Positions 5,528-5,798 of a stretch of DNA of 5,798 nt are shown here, piece by piece. Origin of the DNA: Deltaproteobacteria bacterium. Its GTDB lineage: Bacteria > Desulfobacterota > Syntrophia > Syntrophales > Fen-1087. The notes beneath the pieces were generated by a model. That model was not told the DNA's origin and did no database searches. It saw only the letters and a list, made by a program, of their open reading frames with translations. The first letter of the stretch is position 1; each line of letters starts with the position of its first letter. The stretch is taken from assembly GCA_026388595.1 (NCBI GenBank), contig JAPLJM010000353.1, positions 1 through 5,798 of the forward strand. The letters are read 5' to 3'. Position numbers and translations under genes: made by a program.

Positions 5528-5798
5528 TTAAACCAGGCTGCTCGCCTTTGCCAGATGTTCGACGGCCTCTTTGGCCATCCGATCGAGCAGCTCCCGGCAG
5601 GTCGGAATATCTTTTATCAGCCCGATCGACTGCCCGACCATCAGCGGTGCATAGTCCACATCGCCCGTTTCCCAGGCGTCCTTGATCCGCTGACCGGAAA
5701 GCAGCGGAATCAGTTCTGCAAAACCGCCGCCCCGTTTTTCGATGGCGCAGACCTCATCGATGACCTTGCTTTTCAGCGCTCTTCCCTGCAGCCCGATG
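5528..5798 (-). CDS. Nitronate monooxygenase / FabK-like FMN flavoprotein, C-terminal fragment
   Basis: The minus-strand frame is open from the window's right edge to TAA at 5530-5528, followed at once by a second in-frame TAA. The 89 visible residues begin IGLQGRALKSKVIDEV and contain AWETGDVDYAPLMVGQSIGL and then IKDIPTCRELLDRM, ending HLAKASSLV. The pattern of a GD(V) segment, a conserved GQ..GLIKDIP and a closing helix is that of the C-terminus of the 2-nitropropane dioxygenase/nitronate monooxygenase family. These are FMN-dependent TIM-barrel enzymes that also include enoyl-ACP reductase FabK. Nitronate oxidation or enoyl reduction cannot be distinguished without the N-terminal FMN-binding and catalytic residues, which lie outside. 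A thioesterase downstream would fit acyl metabolism, but a terminator separates the two genes. Confidence 0.75.
   Translation of the reverse strand, partial: IGLQGRALKSKVIDEVCAIEKRGGGFAELIPLLSGQRIKDAWETGDVDYAPLMVGQSIGLIKDIPTCRELLDRMAKEAVEHLAKASSLV

Noticed and set aside
1..5798. CRISPR array, tRNA genes, insertion sequence ends or attachment sites
   Set aside because: No regularly spaced repeats, cloverleaf patterns, transposase motifs or flanking inverted repeats were found on reading both strands.

Overview
The window is bacterial chromosomal DNA: densely packed genes, moderately GC-rich, with Shine-Dalgarno sites before most starts. It looks like a Gram-negative, possibly anaerobic bacterium. 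A Desulfobacterota/Syntrophobacterales-type host is only a guess from gene content and base composition, because no RNA or other phylogenetic marker is present.

Left half, plus strand (1-2754). Two superfamily 1 helicase genes run in tandem, 48 bases apart. The first is cut by the window edge and shows only the C-terminal motor domain of a Dna2/NAM7(Upf1)-like helicase. Its ending most resembles the TM0106-type RecB-like nuclease-helicases. The second is complete at 618 residues. It joins an N-terminal NERD nuclease domain with an intact PD-(D/E)XK-type signature to a UvrD/Rep-like helicase with all core motifs. Together they look like an accessory DNA-processing, repair or defence module. 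This pair is the best candidate in the window for an uncharacterised system.

Convergent junction (2755-2866). There is no gene here, but there is a strong long-stem hairpin with a competing smaller one, probably marking transcript ends for both directions.

Right half, minus strand (2867-5798), read right to left. First comes the C-terminal end of a nitronate monooxygenase/FabK-like FMN protein, closed by tandem stops and a clear intrinsic terminator. It is followed by a hotdog-fold thioesterase, a tiny possible leader ORF, an unrecognised charged 56-residue protein, a TatD-family metal-dependent hydrolase, a terminator-like palindrome, and a metallo-beta-lactamase-fold hydrolase. The thioesterase, small protein and TatD genes probably form one transcript. 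The MBL gene sits behind the palindrome and may be transcribed separately. These minus-strand genes look like ordinary metabolic or housekeeping genes, with no evident functional link to the helicase pair.

No tRNA, rRNA, CRISPR array, insertion sequence or attachment site was seen.
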